Source of the DNA: G965216695 sp965216695
GTDB taxonomy: Bacteria; Pseudomonadota; Gammaproteobacteria; Pseudomonadales; Azotimanducaceae
Length of the DNA stretch: 64,000 bases
Assembly: GCA_965216695.1 (NCBI GenBank)
Contig: OZ244212.1
Location: 2,170,001 to 2,234,000, forward strand
Direction: 5' to 3'
The first letter of the stretch is position 1. Each line of letters opens with the position of its first letter. Positions 6,499-13,647 of the stretch are shown here, piece by piece. Below the pieces are notes generated by a model. That model saw only the letters and a list, made by a program, of their open reading frames with translations, searched no databases and had not been told where the DNA came from. The position numbers and the translations under genes are program-made.

Positions 6499-6888
6499 AT
6501 GTTTCGAGCGCTGTTCTTGCCTACTCTGCTAGTTCTCAGTGTATCGGCCCAGGCTAACGCTACGGGTTGTTCCGATCCTTTGTATGAAGCGGCTTCACCG
6601 GTTCTTGAGCACGGTGGCGGTCTGAACGCATGCGGATGCCATTTCAATCGAAAGCTTGGAACATGCCATTGTCATCAGAACCGAGGGTGTGGGTGCGACT
6701 GTCAATCGTCATCGTGCCTCCGTACGGACTCAGAAGGCTCAATACGCGAAAACCAAACGCCCGTAGAGAGAATAGACGCCCACACACCGCCGTATAACAT
6801 CTCATTCCAACCGCCTCCAAAACGCGTCAGGCCTTTTGCTTTCGCAAAAGCCCCGGCATTTGTCGTAGCCGCTGAACTACAACGTTAG
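6499..6888 (+). CDS. Exported cysteine/histidine-rich protein (cassette)
   Basis: From ATG 6499 the protein has a signal peptide (about residues 1-18, ending SAQANA). A compact Cys-rich domain follows (about residues 40-70: CGCHFNRKLGTCHCHQNRGCGCDC, then SSSC). The dense C-x-C and C-x-H pattern suggests metal binding or several disulphides in the periplasm. The last 40 residues are translated from the following attC. An upstream in-frame start at 6412 would bury the signal peptide and was not used. The family is not recognised. Confidence 0.6.
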   Translation: MFRALFLPTLLVLSVSAQANATGCSDPLYEAASPVLEHGGGLNACGCHFNRKLGTCHCHQNRGCGCDCQSSSCLRTDSEGSIRENQTPVERIDAHTPPYNISFQPPPKRVRPFAFAKAPAFVVAAELQR

Positions 6889-6890
6889 GC
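6792..6890 (+). other. attC site 13
   Basis: The left box is GTATAAC (6792-6798) and the right box is GTTAGGC (6884-6890), 99 bp. The internal hairpin CTTTTGCTTTCGCAAAAG is shared in kind with attC 10. Confidence 0.88.
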
Positions 6891-6901
6891 GGCAAAGCAA
6901 G

Positions 6902-7318
6902 ATGTTTCGGAGATTCAGGAAAACTTACAGGAACCTGATGAATTCCGGAAGAATTGGGAAAGCTCACGCGCAGTATAGAAAGCAGCGCTATCCGAAGTGC
7001 GAGGAGATTTTGAACACCATATTGGTCAGTGAGCCGTCAATCGATACCAAAGCTCTAGCACTGGAGATTTTGGGAAAGTGCAAATACCAACAGGCTCAGT
7101 ACCCAGAGGCGATCAAGTTTCTCGAAGAGAGCAACAAAGTGCTATCTTCGCTACCGAGCTTTGTCCGCGACGAATCTGCGCTTTCTAGCATTTACCAGAA
7201 AACCGAGAACCTAATCGAATCTTCGAGATCGCACCTCGGTCTTTTGAGCGTTGAAAGTGCAGTAGTTAGTTGTCGAGATACGCCGGATCACGATACACGG
7301 GTACCGCTGGAGGATTAG
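6902..7318 (+). CDS. TPR-like helical protein (cassette)
   Basis: This 138-residue soluble protein contains repeated helix pairs resembling tetratricopeptide units: about residues 18-50 (AQYRKQRYPKCEEILNTIL) and 52-85 (KALALEILGKCKYQQAQYPEAIKFLEESN). The alternation of small and bulky residues fits TPR packing. The N-terminus is strongly basic. The ATG lies 12 bases after attC 13. No catalytic motif is visible, and a protein-binding role is the only reasonable inference. Confidence 0.6.
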   Translation: MFRRFRKTYRNLMNSGRIGKAHAQYRKQRYPKCEEILNTILVSEPSIDTKALALEILGKCKYQQAQYPEAIKFLEESNKVLSSLPSFVRDESALSSIYQKTENLIESSRSHLGLLSVESAVVSCRDTPDHDTRVPLED

Positions 7319-7443
7319 TTGGGACTACGGCCGTCAAGTATGTGCTATGTGTAACTGTAGCAACGTTTGGTCGATTAGCCTGTTTCTTGGTGAACGGTCA
7401 TGGTATATGTATCTGATGATGATCGCCCGGAAATACACTGCGC
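7319..7443 (+). other. Non-coding stretch before attC 14
   Basis: This 125-bp stretch has no supported gene on either strand. It may be the remains of a cassette 3' end. Confidence 0.4.
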
Positions 7444-7500
7444 GCCTAACTAGTAGTTGGAGTACACCGCCCAACCGTAGCGATTTTTGCATTTCGCTCC
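7444..7500 (+). other. attC site 14, left half with shortened right part
   Basis: GCCTAAC (7444-7450) and the arm AGTTGGAGT are present. The expected GTTAGGC at the right is missing, and the complementary arm ends in CGCTCCAAT next to the following gene's start. Confidence 0.5.
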
Positions 7501-7501
7501 A

Positions 7502-7762
7502 ATGAGAATGCTGCTTCCCTTTCTTATCGTCTTTTCTACCAGCTGTACAGAAGCGGGAGAGGCCTACAATCAATCCTATCACGACAACGTCATACACGGT
7601 TGGCAGACGCGAGTCACAGATACCGAAGAATGCGCGATCTTCAAATCTCGATTTCGGGACGCTGGTGTAAGGCATCAGAGCGCAGTAACTGGATCTTTCA
7701 TTGGCGACATGCAGAAGATAATGAAAGACGTACGCGAGGCGGGATGCGAGTATACTCCGTGA
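7502..7762 (+). CDS. Small exported protein or lipoprotein (cassette)
   Basis: From ATG 7502 the protein has 86 residues with a hydrophobic leader (MLLPFLIVFSTSC). It could be a signal peptide ending in a weak lipobox (STSC), with lipidation at that cysteine. The mature part has two more cysteines (EECAIF and AGCEY) about 40 residues apart. A TTG at 7487 would extend the protein by five residues. The stop is 5 bases before attC 15. No family recognised. Confidence 0.55.
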   Translation: MRMLLPFLIVFSTSCTEAGEAYNQSYHDNVIHGWQTRVTDTEECAIFKSRFRDAGVRHQSAVTGSFIGDMQKIMKDVREAGCEYTP

Positions 7763-7769
7763 CCACGAC

Positions 7770-7868
7770 GCCTGACGTAGCGGTGCAGCGACGTTTGACC
7801 CGCCGCCCATTTTTTTCTGCAGCGGAAACGATCTCCGCGCCAAACGGCCCTGTACTCACACGCTAGGA
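7770..7868 (+). other. attC site 15 (degenerate)
   Basis: The left box is GCCTGAC (7770-7776), followed by the arm GGTGCAGCGAC. The right side has only GCTAGGA near 7862. The length of about 99 bp fits the standard class of this array. Confidence 0.5.
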
Positions 7869-7934
7869 GGCTAGCTCAGTGGCACCCGAAACCTAGAGCG
7901 CGAAAACCTAGCTGTACGCTATTGCGTGCACGCA

Positions 7935-8213
7935 ATGGTTGGGCCCACACATCCAAAGACCGAAGGCGTTTCAATAGAGTATCCTGAAGAGACCCAGCAC
8001 CTTCATTTCTAGGCATCAGAGGTCTGCCTGATTCCCGGATCTGCAATTGATCAATTTCTGTTCGAAATAGACGTTCTGTGTGGAGACCAAACTGCCTTTG
8101 AATGCCACATTCACGACGTTGGCAACGATTTGCGAGATTGGCGTATGGTCGGTACGTTCGTCTTTCGAAAAACGTCTCAGCATGAAGCGGATTCTTGGAA
8201 ATCCAATGATTGA
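7935..8213 (+). pseudogene. Possible cassette gene interrupted by an in-frame TAG
   Basis: Reading from ATG 7935 gives 25 codons, then TAG at 8010-8012. The same frame stays open for another 66 codons to TGA at 8213. The second part (for example FLFEIDVLCGDQTAF and DVGNDLRDWRMVGTFVF) has a protein-like composition, better than the competing frames. A 60-codon frame in another register (GTG 8080 to 8262) and a minus-strand frame (7876-8220) also exist, so this call is tentative. The cassette lies between attC 15 and attC 16. Confidence 0.3.
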
Positions 8214-8277
8214 GCGCCAATCGGATTCGGTGGTTATGTACACCAATGGAAGCAATTCGTGAGAGGATTCAGTCACC

Positions 8278-8391
8278 GCCTGACATGCGTTGGAGCGGGT
8301 CGATTCGGTCCCTCAGACGCTTTGACCGCTGGCTCGGCTTGCTCCCGTAATCCTCCCCAGCCGTCAAGCGCCGGTCATCCGGGTGTTAGGT
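8278..8391 (+). other. attC site 16
   Basis: The left box is GCCTGAC (8278-8284) and the right box is GTTAGGT (8385-8391), 114 bp, with the usual GTTGGAGCGG arm. Confidence 0.85.
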
Positions 8392-8422
8392 GTCATGGAG
8401 ACACGCTCAAGTTGTTATAAGT

Positions 8423-8935
8423 ATGAATCCCTTAGACGCACTATTCACGCTTTCAGAGGTCGCCATTGCGCTCGCTGGGTTTATTGCCATAGCTTCGGTT
8501 CTGCGATCGGCTACAGGCTCATCTATAGCCGGCGCGAGGATTCGAGTTATCAACTTACTGTCGGTTAGCTTTGGGCTGCTGTTGGTGTGCCAGTTTTCGA
8601 TAGCACTCAACATTGCGGACGTCAGCGAGCCAATTACCTGGCGAATTTCGTCCTTACTCTGGATTCTTATCACTATTCCTACGACCATCTACAACATACG
8701 CAACCAATCAGCTCTCTCCGACTCAGGAATGGAGAACCCCCGTTTCGTAAGCTGGCTGCTTTATCCAAGTATTGCCGTCGTCGGCATACTGCAGCTTGTC
8801 AATATCGCTGTGTATGGTGAATTTTGGCCATTCTTCGTAGCCACAATACTAGTACTAGCAATCGGAGGTCTCAGTTTCAGCATTCTCGTACTCCAGTTCC
8901 TTCGCCCCTCCAAAGAAGAATCAAATGGCGCCTAA
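8423..8935 (+). CDS. Four-helix membrane protein, cassette family A
   Basis: From ATG 8423 the protein has 170 residues and begins NPLDALFTLSEVAIALAGF. This matches the N-terminal motif of the proteins at 2238 and 10362 (minus). Predicted helices lie at about residues 12-30, 45-67, 75-95 and 115-160. The stop overlaps attC 17. A GTG at 8390 inside attC 16 would add 11 residues and is not preferred. A second copy of the same family in one array implies separate capture or duplication of related cassettes. Function unknown. Confidence 0.75.
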   Translation: MNPLDALFTLSEVAIALAGFIAIASVLRSATGSSIAGARIRVINLLSVSFGLLLVCQFSIALNIADVSEPITWRISSLLWILITIPTTIYNIRNQSALSDSGMENPRFVSWLLYPSIAVVGILQLVNIAVYGEFWPFFVATILVLAIGGLSFSILVLQFLRPSKEESNGA

Positions 8936-9010
8936 CCAGTTGTTGAAACTGACTGCCTACTCGCCACTCATTTCCATCTCACTCGTAGCACGGCCAACAC
9001 GACGTTAGGC
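8930..9010 (+). other. attC site 17 (81 bp)
   Basis: The left box is GCCTAAC (8930-8936) and the right box is GTTAGGC (9004-9010). Its centre (GACTGCCTACTCGCCACT) closely resembles the half-site that forms the N-terminus of the gene at 1543. Confidence 0.88.
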
Positions 9011-9017
9011 GGAGGCT

Positions 9018-9524
9018 ATGCACGAATCCCACGAACAGTTGAAAGAACTCCAGCGATTGCTTGATGAGACGTATGACCAGGCAGGGTCTCACTATCGATC
9101 TATTCACACTCCTAAGAGGCGTATGTCTGCTGAGGAGGTCTGCGCGTTGCTCACAGGCGTAACCGTCTTCGACCTGGGGACCGTTAGCGAACGATCTCGA
9201 CCTTACGTGGCTCCAGTTGACGGTCTCTTTCTTGCGGGAACGCTGTGGTTTAGCTCTGGTCGCGATTCTGTCCGATTCAGGCATATTCGACGGAACGCTT
9301 ACGTAAGCGCTGCGTATTCAGAAGGCGAAACCATCTCGATCATGCTACACGGCATAGCTCATGAGGTGGATACAAGCAAGCCCGGCTTTGAGCAACTACA
9401 CGACTATTGCTTAGAGGTATATGGTTCCACCTACGACTCGTGGGGTCTTTGGGGAAAGTCACCCTTTGCGTGGATCGAGCCGACCTCGATGTACGCGTCA
9501 CGGCCGGGTGAGAGCCGTGAGTAG
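9018..9524 (+). CDS. Pyridoxamine 5'-phosphate oxidase-like FMN-binding protein (cassette)
   Basis: This 168-residue protein has the split-barrel PPOX pattern: LLTGVTVFDLGTVSERSRPYVAPVDGLFLAGTLWFSSGRDSVRFRHIRRNAYVSAAY. In this fold the second strand and the S-R-x-D-S segment contact the FMN phosphate and partner subunit. The C-terminal part (FAWIEPTSMYASRPG) is typical of the family. A helical N-terminal extension (about residues 1-35) precedes the barrel. The ATG lies 7 bases after attC 17. It probably forms a dimer and acts as an oxidoreductase; the substrate is unknown. Confidence 0.8.
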   Translation: MHESHEQLKELQRLLDETYDQAGSHYRSIHTPKRRMSAEEVCALLTGVTVFDLGTVSERSRPYVAPVDGLFLAGTLWFSSGRDSVRFRHIRRNAYVSAAYSEGETISIMLHGIAHEVDTSKPGFEQLHDYCLEVYGSTYDSWGLWGKSPFAWIEPTSMYASRPGESRE

Positions 9525-9532
9525 CAAGATAC

Positions 9533-9597
9533 CATCTAACAGGACATTGCAGCGTACGCTGGACTCGTCGAGTTGAGCCCCGGATGCAACACGTTAC
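9533..9597 (+). other. attC site 18 (degenerate)
   Basis: The left box is ATCTAAC (9534-9540) and the right side reads CGTTACC near 9592. The arm ATTGCAGCG / ATGCAACACG is partly preserved. This is the last attC-like site I can support on the plus strand. Confidence 0.45.
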
Positions 9598-9625
9598 CCG
9601 CGCCACGACAACACCGGAATCTAAT

Positions 9626-9877
9626 ATGTTGGAACTGAGACCTAATTGCGAATGCTGTAACGTAGATCTACCACCCTCCTCCACAGAGGCACGAATATGT
9701 AGCTTTGAGTGCACATTCTGCGCAACCTGCGTGGAAACAAAGCTACAAGGCGTCTGCCCAAACTGTGGTGGAAACTTCGCACCCCGCCCAATCAGACCCG
9801 ATTCGGCATTGGCGTCCAACCCTGCATCAACAATACGTATTCACAAACCAGAAGGCTGTTCCGATGGAACGGCTTAG
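9626..9877 (+). CDS. DUF1272 zinc-ribbon protein (cassette)
   Basis: From ATG 9626 the protein has 83 residues and begins LELRPNCECCNVDLPP. Then follow ARICSFECTFCATC and GVCPNCGG: eight cysteines in CxC/CxxC arrangements. I recognise this as the DUF1272 family, normally 60-90 residues, found across proteobacteria and thought to bind zinc. The conserved core is complete. The C-terminal 35 residues are variable. No convincing attC follows, so this is the last plus-strand cassette gene. Confidence 0.85.
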   Translation: MLELRPNCECCNVDLPPSSTEARICSFECTFCATCVETKLQGVCPNCGGNFAPRPIRPDSALASNPASTIRIHKPEGCSDGTA

Positions 9878-9945
9878 CCAATTGCGTCCTTCACTCAGCG
9901 TTGAACAATTCGGCCACGTATAGGCAACACTGCGAAAACCAACGG

Positions 9946-10233
9946 TCAGTGTATATTGAATCCATCGTACACGAGAGCAAGCGACAGCACCCAAACAGCC
10001 AAGCTAGGAAGCATCAAGACAATGCCAACAACACGGCGCCAGATTTTTCTTTCGAGTGTCAGCCACACCGACCCGCACACTGCAGTAGTGGGAATAAGGT
10101 AAATACTCGCGTAAATCCAAATTTCGCTAAACAGGAATACATGGTTAGTAACGCCCCTGACCCATGCCGCGCTTGTGATAAGCACAATCAAGGCCACCAA
10201 ACATGCAAAGGTTCTGGACCGAGACTTACTCAT
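9946..10233 (-). CDS. Small membrane protein
   Basis: This 95-residue protein has three predicted transmembrane helices, at about residues 9-27, 32-55 and 68-90. It starts at an ATG (10231-10233) with a basic N-terminus (SKSRSR). It opens the block of minus-strand genes that runs to 14740. No family recognised. No attC site separates it from its neighbours. Confidence 0.5.
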   Translation of the reverse strand: MSKSRSRTFACLVALIVLITSAAWVRGVTNHVFLFSEIWIYASIYLIPTTAVCGSVWLTLERKIWRRVVGIVLMLPSLAVWVLSLALVYDGFNIH

Positions 10234-10361
10234 CCATCAGGTGCGCGACACCGAATCGCAAAACCACGCATCAACGGAACCACGTACTCAAACCGTGGTT
10301 CATGCATCGTCACGTTTAAAGTCCTCCAGATCCACCGGCTGAAATGCGCGCCGCTTCCCCA

Positions 10362-10874
10362 CTAACTTCCGTTCCTTTCTCCCAGGCGCATATGCACGAG
10401 CAGAATGAACTGCTGGAACGCACCTACTGTAATGAGTGTGAGCGCAACAAAAACCGGCCACGACTCGCACATGAACAAAGCGTTATAGAGTTGGAGCCCA
10501 AGAGCGATCGCTGCAAGTGAATCAAAAATGGTTACGAGAAGAAGATTGATGTCTGCGCCTTCGCGAGCAAGCGACCGGACTCTATAAACATCCCAAACAA
10601 GCCAGATCGTGCCCATCACAAATACGGTTCCACTTGCGACACCCCAAAATAGTTCATTTCGGATACCGGTTGTGTGCAGCACCGATATGGCCAGTAACGA
10701 CGCAACGAGCACAAAACCCGACAGCATGAAGAGGTTGGCGAGTCGCCGCAGTTCCAGGGCTGATAACGTATCGAAAGATCGATATCCAAACGCGATAATG
10801 ATTCCCGAAAAGCCGGCTAACGCGATAGACACCTCCGCGAAGATTGAGAACGATTCGTGTGGATCGGGGTTCAT
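10362..10874 (-). CDS. Four-helix membrane protein, cassette family A homologue
   Basis: This 170-residue protein has N-terminal FSIFAEVSIALAGFSGIIIAFGYR, matching the cassette proteins at 2238 and 8423. Helix positions are also the same: about 12-32, 48-70, 82-102 and 118-160. It lies in the minus-strand block without recognisable attC sites, which links that block to the cassette array. The 128-bp gap downstream contains no gene. Function unknown. Confidence 0.75.
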   Translation of the reverse strand: MNPDPHESFSIFAEVSIALAGFSGIIIAFGYRSFDTLSALELRRLANLFMLSGFVLVASLLAISVLHTTGIRNELFWGVASGTVFVMGTIWLVWDVYRVRSLAREGADINLLLVTIFDSLAAIALGLQLYNALFMCESWPVFVALTLITVGAFQQFILLVHMRLGERNGS

Positions 10875-10894
10875 CGTACTTACTCTGCAGGTAA

Positions 10895-11695
10895 CTACAA
10901 CCGGCCGGCGTTTAGCACGTCACGGAAAAGCTCGTTCAGCTGATCGCGCGCGGATTCCCCGGCTTCGAGATCGGGGCGCCCTTGTCCCGAAAATGTGTCG
11001 CCATGACGCTTCGTTTCCAATTCAATAAACGCATTGATCTCCTCAATCGGCTCACCCAACCCCGATTCCGGAAGATTGCGTTTGATGTCTAGCAATCGCG
11101 AAATACCGGGGACGATATCCGGTGGCGCAACCGCGTCAACGAGCCTTTCAAACTCGATCGGAGGAGGATGGTTGTATTGCTCTATGAACCGAATAGCAAG
11201 CAGCGGCCGGAGCACATAGAAATACTTTTTGAGCCGCACCTGATCCTTAAGCAGGTACTCTCGTGCGTTGCGTCGCGCCATATGGCTGTAGTGATAACAA
11301 AGGGCAATTCGGTTTGCCGCTTTCGGAGCCAACTCAGCAAGTCTGGATCTGAAAGAGCCGCTCTCTATGTATCGGATCGGGCTAACGAGCCACTCGAGCA
11401 GCGCGCCGTTGGCACGAGTGAAGAGGTAGAGCGCTTTTCTCAGGTCCCAACCACTGCAATCAATCTCGTCCACAATCGGGTACTCGATAACGTCTCGCCT
11501 CGTTTCAACATCGAATGACAAATACCAGTCTTTAGGACGAGCATAGATGAACCTTACGTCATAGTCGGAATCTGGTGACGCAAACCCCCACGCTCGGCTG
11601 CCAGATTCACATGCATACAGTATCTTAACGCTGTGCTCTTCCTCAGCCGCGCGGAGTCGTCTCAGGATCTCATCTCTGACGTCTTGATCTATCAT
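10895..11695 (-). CDS. YcgL/RlaP-type nucleotidyltransferase
   Basis: The start at 11695 (ATG overlapping the upstream stop as ATGA) gives 266 residues. The nucleotidyltransferase core is at about residues 25-50: ESGSRAWGFASPDSDYDVRFIY. The GS signature and the D-x-D metal ligands of the polymerase beta superfamily are both present. I recognise the overall architecture as the predicted nucleotidyltransferase family PF10127. Members include RlaP, and substrates are mostly unknown. The longer frame to 11950 overlaps the membrane gene and is not used. Confidence 0.85.
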   Translation of the reverse strand: MIDQDVRDEILRRLRAAEEEHSVKILYACESGSRAWGFASPDSDYDVRFIYARPKDWYLSFDVETRRDVIEYPIVDEIDCSGWDLRKALYLFTRANGALLEWLVSPIRYIESGSFRSRLAELAPKAANRIALCYHYSHMARRNAREYLLKDQVRLKKYFYVLRPLLAIRFIEQYNHPPPIEFERLVDAVAPPDIVPGISRLLDIKRNLPESGLGEPIEEINAFIELETKRHGDTFSGQGRPDLEAGESARDQLNELFRDVLNAGRL

Positions 11696-12012
11696 CCAAT
11701 AACTACCGCAACACTCAAGGCCGCGTACCCGAGAAAGGGCGCATACCCCCAAACTGATGTAATAGTTCTCTGTTTGTAGAGCTCGATCGTTGCGGCAATA
11801 CTTGCCACAACGCTGAACATCGCAGACAACAGCACAAAAAGTACTGCCAGAATCAGAAACATCCCCATCACGGCAGATGCGCCAAACTCGTCTTGGAACG
11901 ACGAAAAGAAATAGCCGATCGGCAGGAAGGCAATGGCTATGGCCAGGCAAATACCTGTTGAGATTACGAACCAGATCGAATCCCGATACTTCTCTCTCAT
12001 GACAGACGCCAT
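11692..12012 (-). CDS. Small membrane protein
   Basis: This 106-residue protein has three hydrophobic helices, at about residues 13-35, 45-75 and 88-105, with a charged connector (ELYKQRT). Its stop codon overlaps the nucleotidyltransferase start (ATGA), so the two are translationally coupled. The ATG at 12012 has a nearby in-frame alternative five codons in. No family recognised. Confidence 0.6.
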   Translation of the reverse strand: MASVMREKYRDSIWFVISTGICLAIAIAFLPIGYFFSSFQDEFGASAVMGMFLILAVLFVLLSAMFSVVASIAATIELYKQRTITSVWGYAPFLGYAALSVAVVIG

Positions 12013-12019
12013 CTGCGAG

Positions 12020-12388
12020 TTAAACGTCCCGATTGAGATCTTCCGGACGCTCAGGTTGAAACGTACGCACCGCTTCCTCTGACTCGAAGCCTACAACGTA
12101 TGTAGCGGGCTTGGGGCAACGCGCGGCGTGAAGCGTACGGGCTGGAATACAGATCAGATCACCCGCAGAGGCCTCGAGCAGTTGATCCGATTCAACGTCT
12201 CTTGTTTCGAACGTGCCACTCAATACGTATATGCGCAATGATGTTTTGTGCCAGTGAACATCCTCCAAGTCGCCAGACTCCATCGCGCCATCACGGGCAC
12301 ACAATCCCAATCCTCGAACAAGCTTCACGGCCTCGTCCCGATCCGAAAACCCGCCTTTTTCTAGCGTTACACCCACGATTCCCCCCAC
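12020..12388 (-). CDS. Cupin-fold small protein
   Basis: This 122-residue protein has a predicted cupin barrel. Segment 1 is VHWHKTSLRIYVLSGTFETRD and segment 2 is ASAGDLICIPARTLHAARCP, with the G-D-x-x-x-I-P and final His typical of the family. The candidate metal ligands are H46, H48 and the His in TLHAA. Such single-domain cupins often act as isomerases, dioxygenases or ligand sensors; the substrate is unknown. It is 12 bases upstream of a methyltransferase remnant on the same strand. Confidence 0.75.
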   Translation of the reverse strand: MGGIVGVTLEKGGFSDRDEAVKLVRGLGLCARDGAMESGDLEDVHWHKTSLRIYVLSGTFETRDVESDQLLEASAGDLICIPARTLHAARCPKPATYVVGFESEEAVRTFQPERPEDLNRDV

Positions 12389-12399
12389 AGAATTTTCGT

Positions 12400-12665
12400 C
12401 TACGTATGCGTGGCTCGATGCATGGTCAGGGTGCCAGTTAGGGTAATCAACTCTACCGACCTGAATCCTGCCTCTCGAAGCGCATGTCCCTGTTCTTCAA
12501 TCGTCAAATATAGCTGGGAATTTTGCATCCCGCCCTCGCCGTAAAAGTGATCACATACCAAATACGGAGCACCCGGCGCCAAGAGGGTCCTGACCTGCGC
12601 ATGTAGAGTACTTGCGTACCGCTTGTGCCTAAGCTCATGTACATTGTGTAACTCGTCTGTCTACA
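12400..12665 (-). pseudogene. C-terminal remnant of a class I SAM-dependent methyltransferase
   Basis: Read on the minus strand, the frame is open from the stop of the next gene (TAG near 12661) to 12400, about 88 codons. It encodes RHKRYASTLHAQVRTLLAPG followed by PYLVCDHFYGEGG, which is the C-terminal third of a Rossmann-fold methyltransferase. The N-terminal SAM-binding motif I is missing. The remnant abuts the stop codon of the gene at 12661, so the 5' part was lost by deletion or recombination exactly there. A TTG at 12582 could start a short peptide, but the enzyme is not functional. Confidence 0.7.
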
Positions 12666-13029
12666 CACATTGAGCCGTGATGCAAGCGATACGGTTAGGT
12701 GAGACTTTTGCTGCGCATTCGTACAGGCACCGGTAACAAAGTTCTCCATAAGCCGCGAATAGTCTACGCGCTACGTCGAGTTGGCCCTTGGCAATAGGTC
12801 GATAACACCCAAACGGACATTCATTGTAGGACGTGCAATCCGAATCCGACGCACATGCTTTGGTAGCGTCGAGGCGCTCGACAATCGCCGTCTCGAAAGA
12901 CTGGCAGAACTCGTTTCCGGAAAACGACTCAGCGAAACCAGGAAACAGCAACAGCGCTAAGACTAGTCTCGTCTCACGCGGTCGGCAAAAGTAAGTCACG
13001 CTCCGCTGAGCACAAGTGATCGCGAGCAT
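12661..13029 (-). CDS. Exported cysteine-rich protein
   Basis: From ATG 13029 the protein has 122 residues. It has a hydrophobic signal-like stretch (about residues 21-36, LVLALLLFPGFAES) and about ten cysteines in the mature part, for example ACASDSDCTSYNECPFGCYRP and CYRCLYECAA. The pattern implies several disulphides in the periplasm or outside the cell. A TTG at 13062 is an alternative start. The family is not recognised. The gene ends exactly where the methyltransferase remnant begins. Confidence 0.6.
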   Translation of the reverse strand: MLAITCAQRSVTYFCRPRETRLVLALLLFPGFAESFSGNEFCQSFETAIVERLDATKACASDSDCTSYNECPFGCYRPIAKGQLDVARRLFAAYGELCYRCLYECAAKVSPNRIACITAQCV

Positions 13030-13102
13030 TCGATAAGAACTTTTGCTCTCAGACCCCTTCAAGACGATGCCAGGCGAAGGCCGTTAGAAATCATTGTGCG
13101 GG

Positions 13103-13534
13103 TTACCTAGGGACGAAGATTGACGGTGAGAATTCATACATGGGTACACCCAGGTTGTCCATGATCCAAACACTCTCGCGGTGTGCGTTAACGATCGGCG
13201 TGCAGGCAGACAACGCGAAGCTTCCATCGCCGTCGCGGTTAGCTGCCACAACAAATTCATCTCCTAGGGATAACATTCTGGGTAAAACGATCACGATGGT
13301 TTCATTGAAATTTACGAAACCGCGCCACACACGGTGTGCTTCGACGTGGAGTATGGCCACATTATCCTCCAGCACCAATTCACCCTTCATAGGGATGAAC
13401 GAAAACACTGCCTCAGCGCTTTCTAGAATCTCCGACTCAGGCGAGCAAGTCGTAGCACCGGAAAACGAAGAATAGAATGAGACTGTGACCGCAAAGATCA
13501 TCTGTACCGTACGAGCGGCTCGAGCGAGCTTCAT
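13103..13534 (-). CDS. Exported small protein
   Basis: The start at 13534 gives 143 residues with a signal peptide (about residues 1-26: KLARAARTVQMIFAVTVSF, ending SGA). The mature domain is rich in predicted beta-strands (AILHVEAHRVWRGF, ETIVIVLPRM, DEFVVAANRD). Such strands are seen in many secreted beta-sandwich proteins of unknown role. One cysteine pair (TTCSPE ... LSACTP) is present. The longer frame to 13627 has no supporting signal. Function unknown. Confidence 0.55.
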   Translation of the reverse strand: MKLARAARTVQMIFAVTVSFYSSFSGATTCSPESEILESAEAVFSFIPMKGELVLEDNVAILHVEAHRVWRGFVNFNETIVIVLPRMLSLGDEFVVAANRDGDGSFALSACTPIVNAHRESVWIMDNLGVPMYEFSPSIFVPR

Positions 13535-13647
13535 CCGAGCCTCTCGAAAGCATGGATCGACCGCGGTGATTGTTGACTTCGCATCCTCGCACCCTGTAAC
13601 CGGCGACCAACCAGCCCGGAGTTCCAATCGGCCACTCCAACCGTTGA

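Noticed and set aside
10895..11950. Extended nucleotidyltransferase frame (351 codons)
   Set aside because: The first 85 codons overlap the membrane-protein gene at 11692 in another frame. The ATG at 11695 overlaps that gene's stop in the usual coupled fashion.
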